A stretch of DNA of 64,000 nt from Rhizomicrobium sp. (GTDB taxonomy: Bacteria > Pseudomonadota > Alphaproteobacteria > Micropepsales > Micropepsaceae), in NCBI GenBank assembly GCA_037200045.1, contig JBBCHM010000002.1, positions 795,241 to 859,240 on the forward strand, written 5' to 3'. The notes beneath the pieces are model-generated. The model searched no databases, was not told the DNA's origin, and was given only the letters and a program-made list of their open reading frames with translations. Of the stretch, positions 28,556 to 36,638 are shown piece by piece (position 1 is the first letter of the stretch; every line of letters begins with the position of its first letter). The position numbers and the translations under genes were made by a program.

Positions 28556-29109
28556 GGCTGACCCGCCGCGATGGTTGCCACCCGGCTCCCCGCCGCGACA
28601 AAGCACAGCGTTCCAACCAGATAGGCGATGATGCTGAACCGGTCCGGCAGGAGACAGGCGAGCGCGAAGGCGAGGAAGAGTTCGGTCTTGCCGATGAGCG
28701 ACGGCGCCCAGGGCGTTACCGCGAATGTGCCGGCCAGGGTGGCGGTCCGCGCCACCAGGCCCAGCATCAGGAACATCGCGGCCAGCGCGCGGTCGGGCTC
28801 GGCCAAAGCGAAGGCGAAGGCGATGCCGGCGGCGGCGATGACGGAGAGGACGAGATCGAGATAGGCGCCGAACGGCGTGGCACCCTCGCGGCGCGCGACC
28901 GGGCCGTCGAGCAGTTCGAACGCGCCGGCCAGGACGAGGAGGACCAGGCCCGCCAGATAGGTCCGGTGGCCGATGTCGAGCATCGCGACGGCGCTGCAGA
29001 GGAAGGCCGACACCGTCAGCGTCCAGCCGCGAATCTTGCGCGCCTGCAACCAGGCCGCGACCGGCGCAAGCGGGCCATCGAGGTGGCGGCGAAGGAAGCT
29101 GTCGAGCAT
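28552..29109 (-). CDS. CDP-alcohol phosphatidyltransferase-like protein with degenerate motif
   Basis: This 185-aa, six-helix membrane protein is of the CDP-alcohol phosphotransferase fold. The family motif DxxDGxxAR...GxxxDxxxD is only partly kept: ELLDGPVAR at 65-73 and GAYLDLVLS at 81-89. The first Asp is Glu65 and the last Asp, the proposed catalytic base, is Ser89. Activity is therefore doubtful or altered. It heads an operon with thiO and the antiporter (ATGA overlap). Confidence 0.75.
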   Translation of the reverse strand: MLDSFLRRHLDGPLAPVAAWLQARKIRGWTLTVSAFLCSAVAMLDIGHRTYLAGLVLLVLAGAFELLDGPVARREGATPFGAYLDLVLSVIAAAGIAFAFALAEPDRALAAMFLMLGLVARTATLAGTFAVTPWAPSLIGKTELFLAFALACLLPDRFSIIAYLVGTLCFVAAGSRVATIAAGQP

Positions 29110-29214
29110 GGCAACGGCTTATTGGGTCGGGGCCGAAGGGTCAAACCGCAAAACATTGTCGGTTGTACGGCGTAAGGAGGATCACGTTCGGCCGGTGGGA
29201 GATTTTTTCCTCGC

Positions 29215-29305
29215 TGTCATCCGCCGCGAATGCGGCGGACCCAGTTGACGCATGCACCGCCGGAGCAGGCGTCAACTGGGTGGCCCGCATTCGCGGGCCA
29301 TGACA
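29215..29305. repeat. Paired palindromic (REP-like) element, copy 5, with two different stems
   Basis: Left arm 29215-29244 has the CCGCCGC/GCGGCGG stem, right arm 29276-29305 the GGCCCGC/GCGGGCC stem. The spacer is 31 bp and contains its own GTTGACGC...GCGTCAAC inverted repeat, so nearly the whole element can fold. Confidence 0.9.
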
Positions 29306-29328
29306 TTGTGATTTTGTGCCCGACGAAC

Positions 29329-29481
29329 TTTCGGTTTGCGAACCCCGAAAAGTCTGTAACGGCGCGGTTCGCATCGTATAGTCGGCGGCGAAATGCGGAG
29401 TGGCAGGCATGGATGCGACCCTGTTCGATAGCGGACGCTATCACCGGCGCGGTTTCGAGAAACATGGCGGTTCGCGCCATG
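29329..29481 (+). promoter_or_regulatory. Leader of the gamma-glutamyltransferase gene with three hairpins
   Basis: Three small perfect hairpins precede the gene: TTTCGG/CCGAAA (29329-29350), GATAGC/GCTATC (29427-29442) and CATGGCG/CGCCATG with loop GTTCG (29463-29481). The last two lie inside a short open frame. I recognise no known riboswitch. Confidence 0.35.
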
Positions 29482-29510
29482 CCTCCCCCGCGGAACGCGC
29501 GCATCCATGA
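29409..29510 (+). CDS. Possible 33-codon leader peptide overlapping the GGT start
   Basis: ATG at 29409 follows GGAG after seven to eight bases and opens 33 codons rich in Arg and His. Its stop TGA (29508-29510) overlaps the ATG of the gamma-glutamyltransferase gene, the usual arrangement for translational coupling. The peptide begins MDATLFDSGRYHRRGF. There is no family match, and it may be chance. Confidence 0.3.
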   Translation: MDATLFDSGRYHRRGFEKHGGSRHASPAERAHP

Positions 29511-31282
29511 GATTCGCGACAGGGATAGCGGGAGCGTTGGCGGTCATGGCAGTTGGAATGGTTGCGAATACCGCGTACGGCGAGATCGGACGCGGCGACC
29601 GCTATTCGGGGGCGCAATGGGCGACGCGCTCGCCGGTGCTCGGCCAGCACGGCATGGCGGCGACGGCGATTCCGGCGGCGAGCCTGGTGGCGATCGACAT
29701 CCTGAAGAAGGGCGGCACCGCGGTGGACGCCGCCATCGCCGCCAATGCGACGCTGGGGCTGATGGAGCCGGTGTCGAACGGGATCGGCGGCGATCTGTTC
29801 GCCATCGTGTGGGACCCCAAGACCAAGAAGCTCTACGGCTATAACGGCTCGGGCCGGGCGGCCAAGGAGCGCGATCTGGGTGCGATGATCGCCAAGGTCA
29901 AGGCGGTCGATGCCAGGCTGGGCGTGCCCTATGACGCGCATATCCCCAAATACGGCTCGCTGGCGGTCACCGTGCCGGGCGCGGTCGACGGCTGGGGCGC
30001 GCTGCATGCGCGGTTCGGCAAGCTGAGCCTGGCCGAGGATCTGGCGCCGGCCATCGCCTATGCCAAGAACGGGTTTCCGGTGACGCAGCTCGTGTCGCTC
30101 TATTGGCGCGGCAACATGAAGGCCTTCGCGAAGGCCGGCCCGATGCTGGAGGAGTTCGACAATGCGCGGGCGACCTATCTGATCGACGGCAAGGCGCCGG
30201 TCGAGGGACAGATATTCCGCAACCCCGACCTCGCCCACACGCTGGAGCTGATCGCCAAGGGCGGGCGCGACGCCTATTACAAGGGCGAGATCGCGCACCG
30301 GATCGATGCCTATTTCAAGCGCATCGGCGGCGATTTGCGCTACGAGGATTTCGCCTCGCACCACGGCGAATGGGTCGAGCCGCTGGGCGTGAACTATCGC
30401 GGCTATGACGTCTACGAGCTGCCGCCCAACAGCCAGGGCGCGGCGGTCTTGCAGATGCTGCAGATATTGAAGGGCTTCGACCTGAAGACGATGGGCGCGG
30501 GATCGGCCGACGCGGTGACCGCGATGCTGGAAGCCAAGCGGCTGACTTACGAAGACCTGGCCAAATGGTACGCCGATCCGGCCTTCGCCCATGTGCCGAT
30601 GAAGGAATTGCTGTCGGACCGCTATGCCGATGCGCGGCGCAAACTGATCGACATCGCGCGCGCGAGCACGAATGTCGGGCCAGGCGATCCGCGCCTGGAA
30701 CAGGGCGACACGACCTATTTCACCACCGCCGACAAGGACGGGATGATGGTCTCGCTCATCCAGTCGAACTATCGCGGCATGGGATCGGGGCTGGTGGCCG
30801 ACCATATGGGCTTCGTGTTCCACGACCGCGGCGAGCTGTTCTCGCTCGATCCCAAGGCGGCGAACGTCTATGCGCCGGGCAAGCGGCCGTTCCAGACCAT
30901 CATCCCCGGCTTCGTGACGAAGGACGGCGCGCCGTTCCTGGCGTTCGGCCTGATGGGCGGCGACATGCAGCCGCAAGGCCATGTCCAGGTGCTGACCGAC
31001 ATCATCGATTTCGGCATGAACGTGCAGGAGGCGGGCGACGCGGCGCGCTGGTACCACACCGGCGGCAGCGAAGTGACGGGCGAGAAGCCGAGCGGCAATG
31101 TCGTGGAGCTGGAGAGCGGCTTCGATCCAGCGGTGAAGGCGGAGCTGGCGGCGCGCGGCTATACGATCAAGCCCGGCACGGGCGCGTTCGGCGGCTATCA
31201 GGCGATCCTGTTCGACGCGAAGAACCACGTCTATTGGGGCGGCAGCGAGATGCGCAAGGACGGACAGGCGATCGGGTATTAA
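29507..31282 (+). CDS. ggt: Gamma-glutamyltransferase
   Basis: This 591-aa precursor is an Ntn-hydrolase. An N-terminal signal peptide (to about residue 25) sends it to the periplasm. GGTAVDAAIAANATLGLMEP and SNGIGGDLF are large-subunit motifs. The autocleavage site is at D401-T402 (GDTTYF), making T402 the nucleophile of the small subunit; the usual TTH is TTY here. QSNYRGMGSG and GGDMQPQGHVQ are small-subunit motifs. It cleaves glutathione and other gamma-glutamyl compounds. Its stop overlaps that of the convergent vapC. Confidence 0.93.
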   Translation: MRFATGIAGALAVMAVGMVANTAYGEIGRGDRYSGAQWATRSPVLGQHGMAATAIPAASLVAIDILKKGGTAVDAAIAANATLGLMEPVSNGIGGDLFAIVWDPKTKKLYGYNGSGRAAKERDLGAMIAKVKAVDARLGVPYDAHIPKYGSLAVTVPGAVDGWGALHARFGKLSLAEDLAPAIAYAKNGFPVTQLVSLYWRGNMKAFAKAGPMLEEFDNARATYLIDGKAPVEGQIFRNPDLAHTLELIAKGGRDAYYKGEIAHRIDAYFKRIGGDLRYEDFASHHGEWVEPLGVNYRGYDVYELPPNSQGAAVLQMLQILKGFDLKTMGAGSADAVTAMLEAKRLTYEDLAKWYADPAFAHVPMKELLSDRYADARRKLIDIARASTNVGPGDPRLEQGDTTYFTTADKDGMMVSLIQSNYRGMGSGLVADHMGFVFHDRGELFSLDPKAANVYAPGKRPFQTIIPGFVTKDGAPFLAFGLMGGDMQPQGHVQVLTDIIDFGMNVQEAGDAARWYHTGGSEVTGEKPSGNVVELESGFDPAVKAELAARGYTIKPGTGAFGGYQAILFDAKNHVYWGGSEMRKDGQAIGY

Positions 31283-31674
31283 AGGAGTTCGGCGTCCTCA
31301 CCCGCCGCTTTGAGCATTGCTACGGCCCGCTTGTCGAACGAAACAAACGTCTCGCCGCCAAGCGTTCTGCCTTCAAGAGCGATAGCGCCATCGGCAAAGT
31401 CTCCGCCATTGGACAGGGCGTGAAGCCCAAGCCTGACCGCTCTTCGATCAACCGCCACATTGTCGCCATTCGTCAGTTTCTCGATCGCATTGGCGATTTC
31501 CGACTGACGGAATCGGTAAACTTTGGTCAGCACCCAAACCAACTCGCAGAGCGCGTATGTTCCGATCGCAACCAATTCGGCGCTGCGGAGGAGATCTTGG
31601 GCTACCTTGCTTTGTCGCGGTTCGTCCTCGGTGATGGCGCGTGCGAGAACGTTCGTGTCGACCGATACCTTCAA
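31279..31674 (-). CDS. VapC-type PIN-domain toxin
   Basis: This 131-aa PIN-domain ribonuclease has D6 in VDTNVLARAI, a conserved Glu in YALCELVWVL and the acidic cluster GGDFADGAIA, the Mg2+-binding set. VapC toxins cut tRNA or rRNA. The ATG overlaps the stop of the antitoxin gene (ATGA). It resembles the second VapC at 48080-48478 in the first motif and in the FADxxI region. Confidence 0.9.
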   Translation of the reverse strand: MKVSVDTNVLARAITEDEPRQSKVAQDLLRSAELVAIGTYALCELVWVLTKVYRFRQSEIANAIEKLTNGDNVAVDRRAVRLGLHALSNGGDFADGAIALEGRTLGGETFVSFDKRAVAMLKAAGEDAELL

Positions 31675-31925
31675 CGCTTGCCGGCCCAGCCTTCGGCAAT
31701 GGCCTCGTTCATTTCCTCGATCGTTACCGGCCTCTGGCCCGGTCTCTTAAGCATGCCGAAAACATCTGAAATCTTGCCTTTCGGCCTCGGCCGCATGAGG
31801 TAGCTGCCGTCCGGCAGCTTTTCCAAAAGAATGTCGTCGCCCGGCGCGACGCCGAGATCGCGGAGCACCTCTTTGCGCAGAGTCACTTGCCCTTTCGCGG
31901 TTACTTTGAGAGTCGCAGTTGCCAT
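31671..31925 (-). CDS. AbrB-fold (VapB) antitoxin
   Basis: This 84-aa protein has an N-terminal SpoVT/AbrB swapped-hairpin domain (LKVTAKGQVTLRKEVLRDLG) and a C-terminal toxin-binding tail (GKISDVFGMLKRPGQRPVTI, then a helix). It should neutralise the adjacent VapC and repress its own promoter. ATG at 31925 was taken; TTG at 31931 is closer to the AGGAG and also possible. Confidence 0.88.
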   Translation of the reverse strand: MATATLKVTAKGQVTLRKEVLRDLGVAPGDDILLEKLPDGSYLMRPRPKGKISDVFGMLKRPGQRPVTIEEMNEAIAEGWAGKR

Positions 31926-31933
31926 AATCAAAA

Positions 31934-31953
31934 GTAAGGCACTCCTGCCTTAC
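31934..31953. promoter_or_regulatory. vapBC operator candidate overlapping the ribosome site
   Basis: GTAAGGC-ACTCCT-GCCTTAC is a perfect 7-bp dyad with a 6-base centre, just before vapB. On the minus strand the centre reads AGGAGT, the only ribosome-site-like sequence here. A VapB dimer bound to DNA, or the hairpin in mRNA, could each regulate the operon. Confidence 0.55.
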
Positions 31954-31966
31954 CGTCAAGCCAGGT

Positions 31967-32404
31967 TCAATGCGGACGGCCCCGCGCGTCGGTGACTGCG
32001 AAGCTCGCGGCGAGCGCGGGAGCATTCTGGAATTCGAGCGTGACGGCCGCGGCGCGGGCCTTCGTCAGGGACGCTGCCGGATCCATGCACATCAGGTGAT
32101 AGCCGCCGGGCGCGAAACTGATCTTGCCATGCGCCGGCACCACGAGCGTGGCGACGTCGTCCATGCTGGCCATGCCGCCTTGGGTGGAGCTCTTGTGCAG
32201 CATCAGCATGCCGCAGGCGGTGGATTGCGCGCCGGTGAGCGTCACGGGCGTGGCGGACGCGTTGGCGAGATCGAAATAGCCGGCGGCGGGAACGGAAAGC
32301 GAAATCACCCGCAGCGTTGCGTGGCTGACCGTCAGATCGGCGGCGGCGGCCGGCGCGGCCAGAACCATCGCGGCAGCGGCAACTCTAAGCAACATGTTGC
32401 GCAC
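31967..32404 (-). CDS. PCu(A)C-type periplasmic copper chaperone
   Basis: This 145-aa exported protein (signal peptide ending AAPAAAA near residue 21) is of the PCuAC/DUF461 family. Met/His copper ligands lie in MLMLHKSS, GGMASM, VPAHGK and YHLMCMDP. It delivers Cu(I) to the CuA site of cytochrome oxidase, alone or with SCO. The start is GTG at 32404 with GGAGG six bases before; it overlaps the 3' end of ctaG by 20 bases, so the two are one operon. Confidence 0.88.
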   Translation of the reverse strand: MRNMLLRVAAAAMVLAAPAAAADLTVSHATLRVISLSVPAAGYFDLANASATPVTLTGAQSTACGMLMLHKSSTQGGMASMDDVATLVVPAHGKISFAPGGYHLMCMDPAASLTKARAAAVTLEFQNAPALAASFAVTDARGRPH

Positions 32405-33305
32405 GTTCGGCCTCCTCTTCGTTCAAACGCATGGTGACCAAGACGACGATCATCGCCGCGAAGCTGGTCAGCGTACCGGGCAGCCAGATGATGAGGCCGC
32501 CATAGTGCTGGTCGTTCAGCGCCGTCATCGGCAGGATGCGGCCGCAGATCTCGTAGACAGGATAGTAGTCGCTGGTCGACAGCGACAGGATCGCGCCCAG
32601 CACCATCTGCGGCAGTTCGATGATCAGGATCATCGCGCCGCGCATGAGGTGGCTGAGCCGCGCCGGCGGCTTGGGGCGGGGATCGAGCACCAGCGACCAG
32701 AACATCACGCCGTTGATCGCCATCGTCCAGTTCATGAGCGCGTAGAGATTCGCGTCCAGCATCACGCGGGTGTGGATCGCCGGCAGGAGCCAGAAATAGA
32801 GAAGCCCGACGAACAGGAAAGGCGCGACGGCGGGATGCTGGAGGATGTTCGTCGTACTGCGCACGGGCGCGGAGTCGAGGATCGCAAGCAGCGCTCGCGG
32901 CATGCCGGCGCGCAACACGGGGCCGGCGGCGCCCAGCGCGATCAGGAAGGCGCCGGCGTGATGCAGCACGAAATGCGCCGCGCGGTGCACGAAGAACATG
33001 TGCTGCGCCCAGTAGTCGATATGGGTCTGCAGCACGATGTAGAAGGACAGGACGCCGGCGACGAAGCTGGCGGCGCGCCAGAGCGCGGGACGCTCGGCCG
33101 GCGCGACGCGGCTCCAGCCGCGCCAGAACCAGACCAGGGTCAGAACCGTCGCGAGATAGACCGGCCAGGAGAACTCCCATGGCAGCCAGAGCGGCAACTG
33201 CGCGGGGAAGAAACGGCACAGCACGTCGAGCGCGGCGCCCACGACCAGCACGGCGCCGTAGAGGGGCCAGTCGGAATGGGTGCGAGGAAGGGCCGGCGCG
33301 GACAT
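32385..33305 (-). CDS. Cytochrome c oxidase assembly protein, caa3_CtaG family
   Basis: This 306-aa protein has about seven membrane helices and the caa3_CtaG features: HMFFVHRAAHFVLHHAGAFL in the second helix pair, LQHPAVAPFLF, and the final TALNDQHYGGLIIWLPGTL. The His-rich patches suit copper handling. This family helps copper insertion into haem-copper oxidases. It is followed by PCuAC and divergent from SCO, 93 bp apart, so the three form one copper-delivery locus. Confidence 0.92.
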   Translation of the reverse strand: MSAPALPRTHSDWPLYGAVLVVGAALDVLCRFFPAQLPLWLPWEFSWPVYLATVLTLVWFWRGWSRVAPAERPALWRAASFVAGVLSFYIVLQTHIDYWAQHMFFVHRAAHFVLHHAGAFLIALGAAGPVLRAGMPRALLAILDSAPVRSTTNILQHPAVAPFLFVGLLYFWLLPAIHTRVMLDANLYALMNWTMAINGVMFWSLVLDPRPKPPARLSHLMRGAMILIIELPQMVLGAILSLSTSDYYPVYEICGRILPMTALNDQHYGGLIIWLPGTLTSFAAMIVVLVTMRLNEEEAERAQHVA

Positions 33306-33398
33306 CGGGCCGTCTTATAAGTCCGGCGCGGGCCGGCTTGCGAGGCGTTTGGTCACAGCGGCGGTTCCTTCCCGGCCGCGCCGTGCTATCTCGCGGAC

Positions 33399-33971
33399 AT
33401 GAAGATCGCCCACCTTGCCGCCGCGTTCATGCTGGCGCTTCTGGCCGCCTGCGGACGGCAGGACGCGGCCTGGCACGGCACCGACGTGACGGGCGCCCTG
33501 CCCGCGCTCGACTTCGCGCTGACGCGCGCCAATGACGGGCGCGAGGTCCACGCCGCCGATTATCGCGGCAAGGTCGCGATCCTCTATTTCGGCTATACGC
33601 AATGCCCGGACATCTGCCCGACAACGCTGGCGAACCTTTCGGAAATGCTTGCCAAGCTCGGGGCCCGCGCCGGCGATGTGCGCGTGCTGTTCGTCACCGT
33701 CGATCCGAACCGCGACACGCTTTCGACGCTGAAGGGATATGTCCGCTCGTTCGCGCCGCAGGTCGACGGCCTGCGCGGGACGCCGGACGAACTGACGACG
33801 CTGGCGCGGCGCTATCGCGTGGCGTTCAGCGTGACGCCGGGGCCGCCCTATCAGGTGATGCATTCCAACGCGGTGTTCTTCTTCGACAAGACCGGCCGCG
33901 CGCGGCTGGTGTCGATGGATGTGAGCAAGGCGGAGGATGTGGCGGCGGATGTGGGGAAGTTGATGGAGTGA
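33399..33971 (+). CDS. SCO-family copper metallochaperone (lipoprotein)
   Basis: This 190-aa thioredoxin-fold protein has a lipobox LLAAC with C18, so it is probably anchored to the membrane. The copper site is C69 and C73 (CPDIC) plus H155 (QVMHSNAVFF), the complete SCO set. SCO proteins metallate or reduce the CuA centre of cytochrome oxidase. It converges on lpdA, with hairpin repeats in between. Confidence 0.93.
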   Translation: MKIAHLAAAFMLALLAACGRQDAAWHGTDVTGALPALDFALTRANDGREVHAADYRGKVAILYFGYTQCPDICPTTLANLSEMLAKLGARAGDVRVLFVTVDPNRDTLSTLKGYVRSFAPQVDGLRGTPDELTTLARRYRVAFSVTPGPPYQVMHSNAVFFFDKTGRARLVSMDVSKAEDVAADVGKLME

Positions 33972-33975
33972 CTAC

Positions 33976-34095
33976 CTCTCCCGCTTGCGGGAGAGGTCGA
34001 ACGGCGCGCAGCGACGTTCGGGTGAGGGGCCGCACGCGCCCCGTTCCCTCACCCGGCTCGCTTCGCTCGCCGACCTCTCCCGCAAGCGGGAGAGG
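33976..34095. repeat. Paired GAGAGG hairpin repeat between convergent sco and lpdA
   Basis: CCTCTCCCGC-TT-GCGGGAGAGG (33976-33997) and CCTCTCCCGC-AA-GCGGGAGAGG (34074-34095) are perfect hairpins flanking about 76 bp that include TCGGGTGAGGG and CCCTCACCCGG, also complementary. The right copy touches the lpdA stop codon. It likely terminates both genes. Related copies are at 22847 and, within coding sequence, 37646. Confidence 0.85.
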
Positions 34096-35493
34096 TTAGA
34101 TGTGCAGCGCCATCTTGTCGGCATCCAGCACCGCTTCGTGCAGCATCTCGGACAGCGTCGGGTGCGGGAAGATCGTGTCTTCCAACTCGGCGTCGGTCAG
34201 TTCGCCGGTCTTGGCCACCGTGTAGCTGTTGATCAGCTCGGTCACTTCCGCGCCGATCATGTGCGCGCCGAGCATCTCGCCGGTGTCGGCGTCGAACACC
34301 GTCTTGATGAAGCCCTCGGAGTCGCCCAGCGCGATGGCCTTGCCGTTGCCGATGAAGGGAAAGCGGCCGACCTTGATCTTGCGGCCCGTCGCCTTGGCCT
34401 TCGCCTCCGTCAGGCCGACGCTGGCGACCTGCGGCCAGCAATAGGTGCAGCCGGGCACGTTGGCGGTGTTGAGCGGATGGACGCCCGTCACGCCGGCGAT
34501 GCGCTCGGCGACGATGACGCCTTCGTGCATCGCCTTGTGCGCCAGCCAGGGCGGCCCGACCAGATCGCCGATCGCCCACAGGCCCGCAACGCCGGTCGCG
34601 CCCCATTGATCGATCACCACATGGGTTTTCTCGACCTTCACGCCGGCCGCTTCCAGGCCGATATTCTCGACATTGCCGACGATGCCGACGGCGAGGATGA
34701 CGCGCTCGGCGGCGATCGTCTCGGTCTTGCCGTCTTTCGCCTTCAGCGTGGCGGTGACGCTGTCCGCGCCCTTCTCCAGCTTCTCGACCGTGGTGCCGAG
34801 CTTCAGCTTCATGCCCTGTTTGGTGAAGGCCTTGGCGGCGAACGCCGAGATTTCCTCGTCCTCCACCGGCAGCACGCGGTCGAGCACTTCGACGACCGTC
34901 ACCTCGGCGCCGAGGGTGCGGTAGAAGCTGGCGAATTCGATGCCGATGGCGCCGGAGCCCACGATCAGCAGCGATTTGGGGAAGCTCGGCGGCACCATCG
35001 CCTCACGATAAGTCCAGATGAGTTTTCCGTCGGGCTCCATGCCCGGGAAGGTGCGGGCGCGCGCGCCGGTGGCGAGCACGATGTTCTTCGCTTCGTAGTC
35101 GGCGGTCTTGCCGTCCTTCGTCACGGTCAGCTTGTTCTTGCCCGCGAGCTTGGCCTCGCCGGCGATCACGGTGATCTTGTTCTTCTTCATCAGGAAGGCG
35201 ACGCCGTTGGACAATTGCTGCGCCACCTTGCGCGAGCGCTCCACGATCTTGGCGATGTCGAACTTCAGATTGTCGGCCGAGAAGCCGAACTCGTTCAGGC
35301 GGTGCATCAGGTGCCAGATCTCAGACGAGCGCAGCAGCGCCTTGGTCGGGATGCAGCCCCAGTTGAGGCAGATGCCGCCGAGCTTGTCGCGCTCGACGAT
35401 GGCGACCTTGAGGCCCAGTTGCGCGGCGCGGATGGCGCAGACATAGCCACCCGGCCCGCTGCCCATCACGATGACGTCGAAGGTCTCAGCCAA
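34096..35493 (-). CDS. lpdA: Dihydrolipoamide dehydrogenase (E3)
   Basis: This 465-aa flavoprotein reoxidises dihydrolipoamide in the pyruvate dehydrogenase complex. The redox disulfide is C42/C47 in GGICLNWGCIPTKALL. FAD motif VIVMGSGPGGYVCAIRAAQL is N-terminal, an NAD motif IVGSGAIGIEFA is central, and HPTLSE is near the C-terminus. Its start overlaps the stop of the DUF3667 gene by eight bases, so it is translated from the pdhC operon. Confidence 0.96.
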   Translation of the reverse strand: MAETFDVIVMGSGPGGYVCAIRAAQLGLKVAIVERDKLGGICLNWGCIPTKALLRSSEIWHLMHRLNEFGFSADNLKFDIAKIVERSRKVAQQLSNGVAFLMKKNKITVIAGEAKLAGKNKLTVTKDGKTADYEAKNIVLATGARARTFPGMEPDGKLIWTYREAMVPPSFPKSLLIVGSGAIGIEFASFYRTLGAEVTVVEVLDRVLPVEDEEISAFAAKAFTKQGMKLKLGTTVEKLEKGADSVTATLKAKDGKTETIAAERVILAVGIVGNVENIGLEAAGVKVEKTHVVIDQWGATGVAGLWAIGDLVGPPWLAHKAMHEGVIVAERIAGVTGVHPLNTANVPGCTYCWPQVASVGLTEAKAKATGRKIKVGRFPFIGNGKAIALGDSEGFIKTVFDADTGEMLGAHMIGAEVTELINSYTVAKTGELTDAELEDTIFPHPTLSEMLHEAVLDADKMALHI

Positions 35494-36631
35494 GGGAATC
35501 TCCGAAAGCGCTCAGCGCCAGCACGCCAAGAAGCGCGGGCAGAAGGAAGAACACGCAATAGACGGCGGATATGGCGAGGAATTTGAGCGCCGTCTTGAAC
35601 CAGCCCTGGGCATAGAACCGCTTCATGGCGAGAAAGATGTAGAGGGAAACCACGGCGAAAAACAGCCACGCCACGATATCGCCCGACAGGATCTGCGTCA
35701 GTCCTATGGCGACCATGACGGCGACGAATACGAAAGTGTGGATGCTGAACGAGAACACCAGGTGATCGACGAGGAAGTAGTCCTTGCGCCGGCGGATGTA
35801 GAACAGCGCCAGCAACAGGGCATAAAGCGGCAGGAGCAGGAAGAGCGCGCGCGGGATCCAGTCGGTGAGCGGACCGTTCAGCGCCGCGGGATCGGCGGCG
35901 ATGCGCTCGAGAATGCCGTGCACCCTTGTCTGGAACCAGCTGACCTCCTTCCTGTCCTTATCGTCGACATCGATGAAAGGCGCGTCCTGCAGTTGCTTGC
36001 GCACGGCCGCCGACAGAGTGGAGTGGTAGCGGCCGATCGGCTCGAAGAAATGCGCCGAGCCCGAATACTCGTAGACGCCGCCCGGGCGCAGCGCCCGCTC
36101 CTTGGTGATGGGGAGCAGCGGCGTCTCGACCTTCTTGACGTCGGCATCCTCGCCGATGCTGACCTGATAGGCCGGATTGACGATGAAGGGCTTGCCGTTG
36201 ACCCATTCGACCTTGGCCGGCTTGGCGACGACCTCGAGCTGCAGCAGGCCGATATGGGCGACGCTGAGCAGGACGAAGAACACCAGCGTGACGAAGAGAT
36301 AGAGCCGGATCGCGGGCACATAGGGCTGGGTCTGGCCGCGGCGGAAGGCGGCGGGCAATTCGCCCGGCTGGAACAGGAGCGCGCGCGCGGTGCGCAGGAT
36401 GCGGTTGTCGAAGTTCACCACGTCCTTGACGAAGGCGTAGAGCAGACCCATCACCGAACGGCGGCCGGTAACGGCGGCCTGGCCGCAGACCGCGCAATAC
36501 GGCCCGATCAGGGGACTCTCGCAATTGACGCATTGCCGGGTCTTGGCGCCGCGCGCGGCCAAGGCGGACGCCGCGGCTTCGATGGCCGCCGCGGCACCGG
36601 TCTCGAGGATGGCTTCGACGTCCCCAGTCAT
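35486..36631 (-). CDS. DUF3667 membrane protein inside the pyruvate dehydrogenase operon
   Basis: This 381-aa protein has an N-terminal zinc ribbon CVNCESPLIGPYCAVCGQ, an amphipathic stretch, a membrane helix (YLFVTLVFFVLLSV), a periplasmic loop of about 130 residues, and four C-terminal helices. This is the DUF3667 layout; no function is known. It starts seven bases after pdhC and overlaps lpdA, so it is made with the complex. That may be only a shared promoter. Confidence 0.85.
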   Translation of the reverse strand: MTGDVEAILETGAAAAIEAAASALAARGAKTRQCVNCESPLIGPYCAVCGQAAVTGRRSVMGLLYAFVKDVVNFDNRILRTARALLFQPGELPAAFRRGQTQPYVPAIRLYLFVTLVFFVLLSVAHIGLLQLEVVAKPAKVEWVNGKPFIVNPAYQVSIGEDADVKKVETPLLPITKERALRPGGVYEYSGSAHFFEPIGRYHSTLSAAVRKQLQDAPFIDVDDKDRKEVSWFQTRVHGILERIAADPAALNGPLTDWIPRALFLLLPLYALLLALFYIRRRKDYFLVDHLVFSFSIHTFVFVAVMVAIGLTQILSGDIVAWLFFAVVSLYIFLAMKRFYAQGWFKTALKFLAISAVYCVFFLLPALLGVLALSAFGDSLG

Positions 36632-36638
36632 GGCCGGA

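Noticed and set aside
29441..31228. Minus-strand frame of about 595 codons
   Set aside because: Antisense to gamma-glutamyltransferase; His/Arg-rich and without recognisable domains.
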